This document shows, piece by piece, positions 3,244 to 5,512 of a stretch of 5,512 bases of DNA; the stretch's first letter is position 1, and every line of letters starts with the position of its first letter. This DNA is from Gammaproteobacteria bacterium (GTDB lineage Bacteria; Pseudomonadota; Gammaproteobacteria; SZUA-229): positions 1 to 5,512 of the forward strand of contig DRLE01000073.1 of the NCBI GenBank assembly GCA_011051475.1, given 5' to 3'. The notes under the pieces were generated by a model. The model was not told where the DNA came from and ran no database searches. It saw only the letters and a program-made list of their open reading frames with translations. The position numbers and the translations under genes are program-made.

Positions 3244-4985
3244 GAAGCTATAAACACAAGCCGAATGCAACGCAGCCGCTGACGCCCTGGCGCCGTTTGC
3301 TGGTGATGCTGGTGTTTATGCTGATGGCCGGCACCCTGCTGGCCAAAACCCTGGATATGCAGGTTCTGCGCAGCGAGTTTTACCAGAAGCAGGGCGATGC
3401 CCGTCAGCTGCGCACCATTACCATTTCCGCGCATCGCGGCGACATTGTTGACCGTAACGGTGAGCCTTTTGCGGTGAGCGCGCCGGTCAACAGTATCTGG
3501 GTCAATCCGCAGGAAGTGATCGATAATCTTGCTGCGCTGGACGAGGTGGCGCACATCCTGTCGCTGGATCGTATCAGCCTGAAAGAAAAAATCCGCCGCA
3601 ATGCTTCACGTGAATTCCTTTACCTGAAACGCCATGCTTCGCCGGAGCTGGCCGAGAAGGTCATGGCGCTGAAGGTGCCGGGTGTGGCCCTGCTCAATGA
3701 ATACCGTCGCTATTATCCCAGCGGTGAGGTTGCTGCGCACGTGGTCGGTTTTTCCGATATCGATGACAACGGCCAGGAAGGTATCGAGCTGGCCTATGAT
3801 AAATGGCTCAAGGGGCAGCCGGGCAGGAAGCGGGTTATTCGTGACCGCCTCGGCCGCGCCTTTGATGATGTCGAGCGTATTCGTCCGGCGGTGCAGGGAA
3901 AGACCCTGCGTCTGAGCCTGGACAAGCGTCTGCAGTATCTCACCTACCGTACCCTGAAAGCGGCCGTGCTCAGACACAATGCGGTGGCTGGCAGCGCCGT
4001 GGTGCTGGATGTGAAGACTGGTGAGGTGCTGGCCATGGCCAATCAGCCGTCCTTCAATGTCAACGACAGAAAACAGCTGCAGCCGCAGGCCACGCGCAAT
4101 CGCGCGGTGACCGACGTGTTCGAGCCGGGCTCCACCATGAAGCCGCTGACCGTGGCTGCCGCACTGGAAAGCGGTCGCTGGAAGCCCTATTACAAGGTCG
4201 AGACCGCGCCGGGTTATATGCGGGTGAAAGGCAATACCATTCGAGACGAGCGCAACTATGGCGATCTGGATGTCGGCGGTGTGCTGGAAAAATCCAGCAA
4301 TGTCGGTATCAGCAAGATCGCCCTGGCCATGGATGCCGACAAACAGTGGTCCATGTATCAGAAGCTGGGCCTGGGCCAGAGCACCGGTAGCGGATTTCCC
4401 GGTGAGGTCAGCGGTCAGCTTTCCCTGAACGCGCTGAACAATGATTTCGAGCGCGCCTCGCTGGCATTCGGTTACGGTATATCCGTGACACCGCTGCAGC
4501 TGGCGCACGCCTATTCGGCGATTGCCGCCGACGGTGTGCTGCGCCCGGTCAGCTTTCTGCATGATGAAGAACATACCGGCGAGGTGCCGGGGCAGCGCGT
4601 GATGTCGGTGAAAACCGCGCGTGATGTGCGCAAGATGATGCAGCGGGTGATTTCCGACAGGGGTACCGGCAAGCGTGCCGCGGTGGCCAATTACAGCGTG
4701 GCCGGCAAGACCGGCACGGTACACAAGTTTATTGCCGGCGGCTATGCCGAAGACCGCTATCTGTCGATATTTGCCGGCATGATTCCTGCCGACAAGCCCG
4801 AACTGGTGATGGTGGTGATGATCGACGAGCCGCGCAACGGCGAGCATTTCGGCGGCCTGGTTGCCGCCCCGGTATTCAGTCGGGTCATGGCCGGCGCCAT
4901 GCGTCTGCTGGATATCGCCCCGGACCGGATTTCCAAAGACCAGTTAATGAATGCAGCGAATACCGACCGTGGAGGAAAGGCCTGA
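3240..4985 (+). CDS. ftsI: Septal peptidoglycan transpeptidase FtsI (PBP3)
   Basis: Class B penicillin-binding protein that crosslinks septal peptidoglycan with FtsW as glycosyltransferase partner. 581 residues against 588 in E. coli. Order: short basic cytoplasmic tail, transmembrane helix about 19-36, dimerisation/pedestal domain about 60-215 with HRGDIVDRNGEPFAVS (65-80) and RRYYPSGEVAAHVVGF (156-171), then the transpeptidase domain about 250-555. The three active-site motifs are present: SxxK with nucleophile S298 and K301 (EPGSTMK), SSN at 352-354, and KTG at 490-492. The start is GTG at 3240, forming a GTGA overlap with the ftsL stop; the next in-frame ATG lies inside the membrane helix. 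No clear Shine-Dalgarno is visible, so translational coupling is likely. The stop overlaps the murE start. Confidence 0.98.
   Translation: MRSYKHKPNATQPLTPWRRLLVMLVFMLMAGTLLAKTLDMQVLRSEFYQKQGDARQLRTITISAHRGDIVDRNGEPFAVSAPVNSIWVNPQEVIDNLAALDEVAHILSLDRISLKEKIRRNASREFLYLKRHASPELAEKVMALKVPGVALLNEYRRYYPSGEVAAHVVGFSDIDDNGQEGIELAYDKWLKGQPGRKRVIRDRLGRAFDDVERIRPAVQGKTLRLSLDKRLQYLTYRTLKAAVLRHNAVAGSAVVLDVKTGEVLAMANQPSFNVNDRKQLQPQATRNRAVTDVFEPGSTMKPLTVAAALESGRWKPYYKVETAPGYMRVKGNTIRDERNYGDLDVGGVLEKSSNVGISKIALAMDADKQWSMYQKLGLGQSTGSGFPGEVSGQLSLNALNNDFERASLAFGYGISVTPLQLAHAYSAIAADGVLRPVSFLHDEEHTGEVPGQRVMSVKTARDVRKMMQRVISDRGTGKRAAVANYSVAGKTGTVHKFIAGGYAEDRYLSIFAGMIPADKPELVMVVMIDEPRNGEHFGGLVAAPVFSRVMAGAMRLLDIAPDRISKDQLMNAANTDRGGKA
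4971..4975 (+). promoter_or_regulatory. Strong ribosome binding site for murE
   Basis: GGAGG lies within the last codons of ftsI, 9 bases before the ATG at 4985. It is the best Shine-Dalgarno in the window and fixes the murE start despite the TGATG overlap with ftsI. Confidence 0.85.
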
Positions 4986-5512
4986 TGCAAGCGAAAGAAG
5001 TGCCGCTGGACTTTCTGCTGGAAGGTTTTATCGATGATGCGCTGATCAAGGAGTGTGAAGGCGTCATGATCAACGCACTGGTGCAGGACAATCGCAAGGC
5101 GCGCAGCGGTAATCTGTTCATCGCTCACCAGGGCTTTAATACCCACGGCCTGCTCTATGCCGAAGACGCGGTGAACAAGGGCGTCAGCGTGGTGCTCTGG
5201 GATGGCGATCTGGAAAACCGCGATGAAATCCTTAACGCTATTTCCAGCAAGGTGCTGTGCCTGCATTGTGAAAACCTCAAGCAGAAGGTCGGCCCGATTG
5301 CCTCGCGTTTTTACGAGCAGCCTTCGCTGTCGCTGGATGTGATCGGCGTAACCGGCACCGACGGCAAGACATCGATCGCGCACTATCTGGCGCAGTGCCT
5401 GGATGCCCATGATGTACACTGCGGCGTGCTCGGTACCCTGGGCAACGGTTTTATCAATGACCTGCATCCCACCGGTCTGACCACGGTCGACGCTCTGCTG
5501 GTGCAGCAGACC
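4985..5512 (+). CDS. murE: UDP-N-acetylmuramoyl-tripeptide synthetase MurE, N-terminal part (cut by window edge)
   Basis: ATP-dependent cytoplasmic ligase that adds the third stem-peptide residue to UDP-MurNAc-L-Ala-D-Glu. In most gammaproteobacteria that residue is meso-diaminopimelate; the substrate-selecting part lies beyond the window, so this is inferred. The 176 visible codons cover the N-terminal UMAG-binding domain (DNRKARSGNLFIAHQGFNTHG, about 35-55, then GVSVVLWDGD) and the start of the central ATPase domain. The P-loop is GVTGTDGKTS (about 121-130), followed by GTLGNG and LTTVDALLVQQ. Two positions differ from the forms I know best: DNR in place of DSR, and GTDGKT in place of GTNGKT; both look tolerable. 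MurF was considered, but position after ftsI and the GVTGT..GKT...GTLGNG pattern favour MurE. The frame is open to the last base. Confidence 0.95.
   Translation, partial: MQAKEVPLDFLLEGFIDDALIKECEGVMINALVQDNRKARSGNLFIAHQGFNTHGLLYAEDAVNKGVSVVLWDGDLENRDEILNAISSKVLCLHCENLKQKVGPIASRFYEQPSLSLDVIGVTGTDGKTSIAHYLAQCLDAHDVHCGVLGTLGNGFINDLHPTGLTTVDALLVQQT

Noticed and set aside
3606..4847. 413-codon - strand reading frame
   Set aside because: Lies wholly antisense to ftsI, whose motifs and reading frame are unambiguous. The histidine- and glutamine-rich translation is typical of an antisense shadow in GC-biased DNA.
4757..5467. 236-codon - strand reading frame over the ftsI-murE junction
   Set aside because: Antisense to two clearly coding genes and without recognisable domains.

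Overview
This window is chromosomal DNA from a proteobacterium, most likely a gammaproteobacterium. The basis is the gene order mraZ-rsmH-ftsL-ftsI-murE, proteins that align end to end (from memory) with their E. coli counterparts, and a class A RNase P RNA gene directly upstream of mraZ, an arrangement I recall from Pseudomonas. Genus cannot be fixed from the sequence alone.

Layout. A small TPR-repeat protein gene lies at 38-505. From 506 to 1570 no protein is encoded. That stretch holds a long palindromic repeat (core 540-619, outer arms 509-524 and 638-653), the rnpB promoter, rnpB itself (about 678-1017), a heptamer tandem repeat (1021-1062), an intrinsic terminator (1063-1094), and a second 80-bp palindromic repeat (1110-1189) that is an inverted, 79/80 identical copy of the first. 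An AT-rich stretch with overlapping hairpins follows (1190-1441), then the mraZ promoter and its MraZ-type operator (1442-1504). From 1571 to the right edge the dcw (division and cell wall) operon runs without a break: mraZ, rsmH, ftsL, ftsI and the first 176 codons of murE, which is cut by the window edge.

How the genes work together. MraZ is the transcriptional regulator of the cluster and would bind the three 10-bp-spaced GTGG repeats just downstream of the promoter. RsmH methylates 16S rRNA. FtsL and FtsI are divisome components for septal peptidoglycan synthesis, and MurE adds the third amino acid of the peptidoglycan stem peptide. The junctions are a 6-bp gap followed by ATGA, GTGA and TGATG overlaps, which indicates one co-transcribed, translationally coupled unit.

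The coding part is ordinary. The unusual part is the rnpB neighbourhood: a complete transcription unit (promoter, RNA, terminator) enclosed between two near-identical inverted palindromic repeats, with the left repeat reaching into the -35 region of rnpB. I see no convincing new gene system here.
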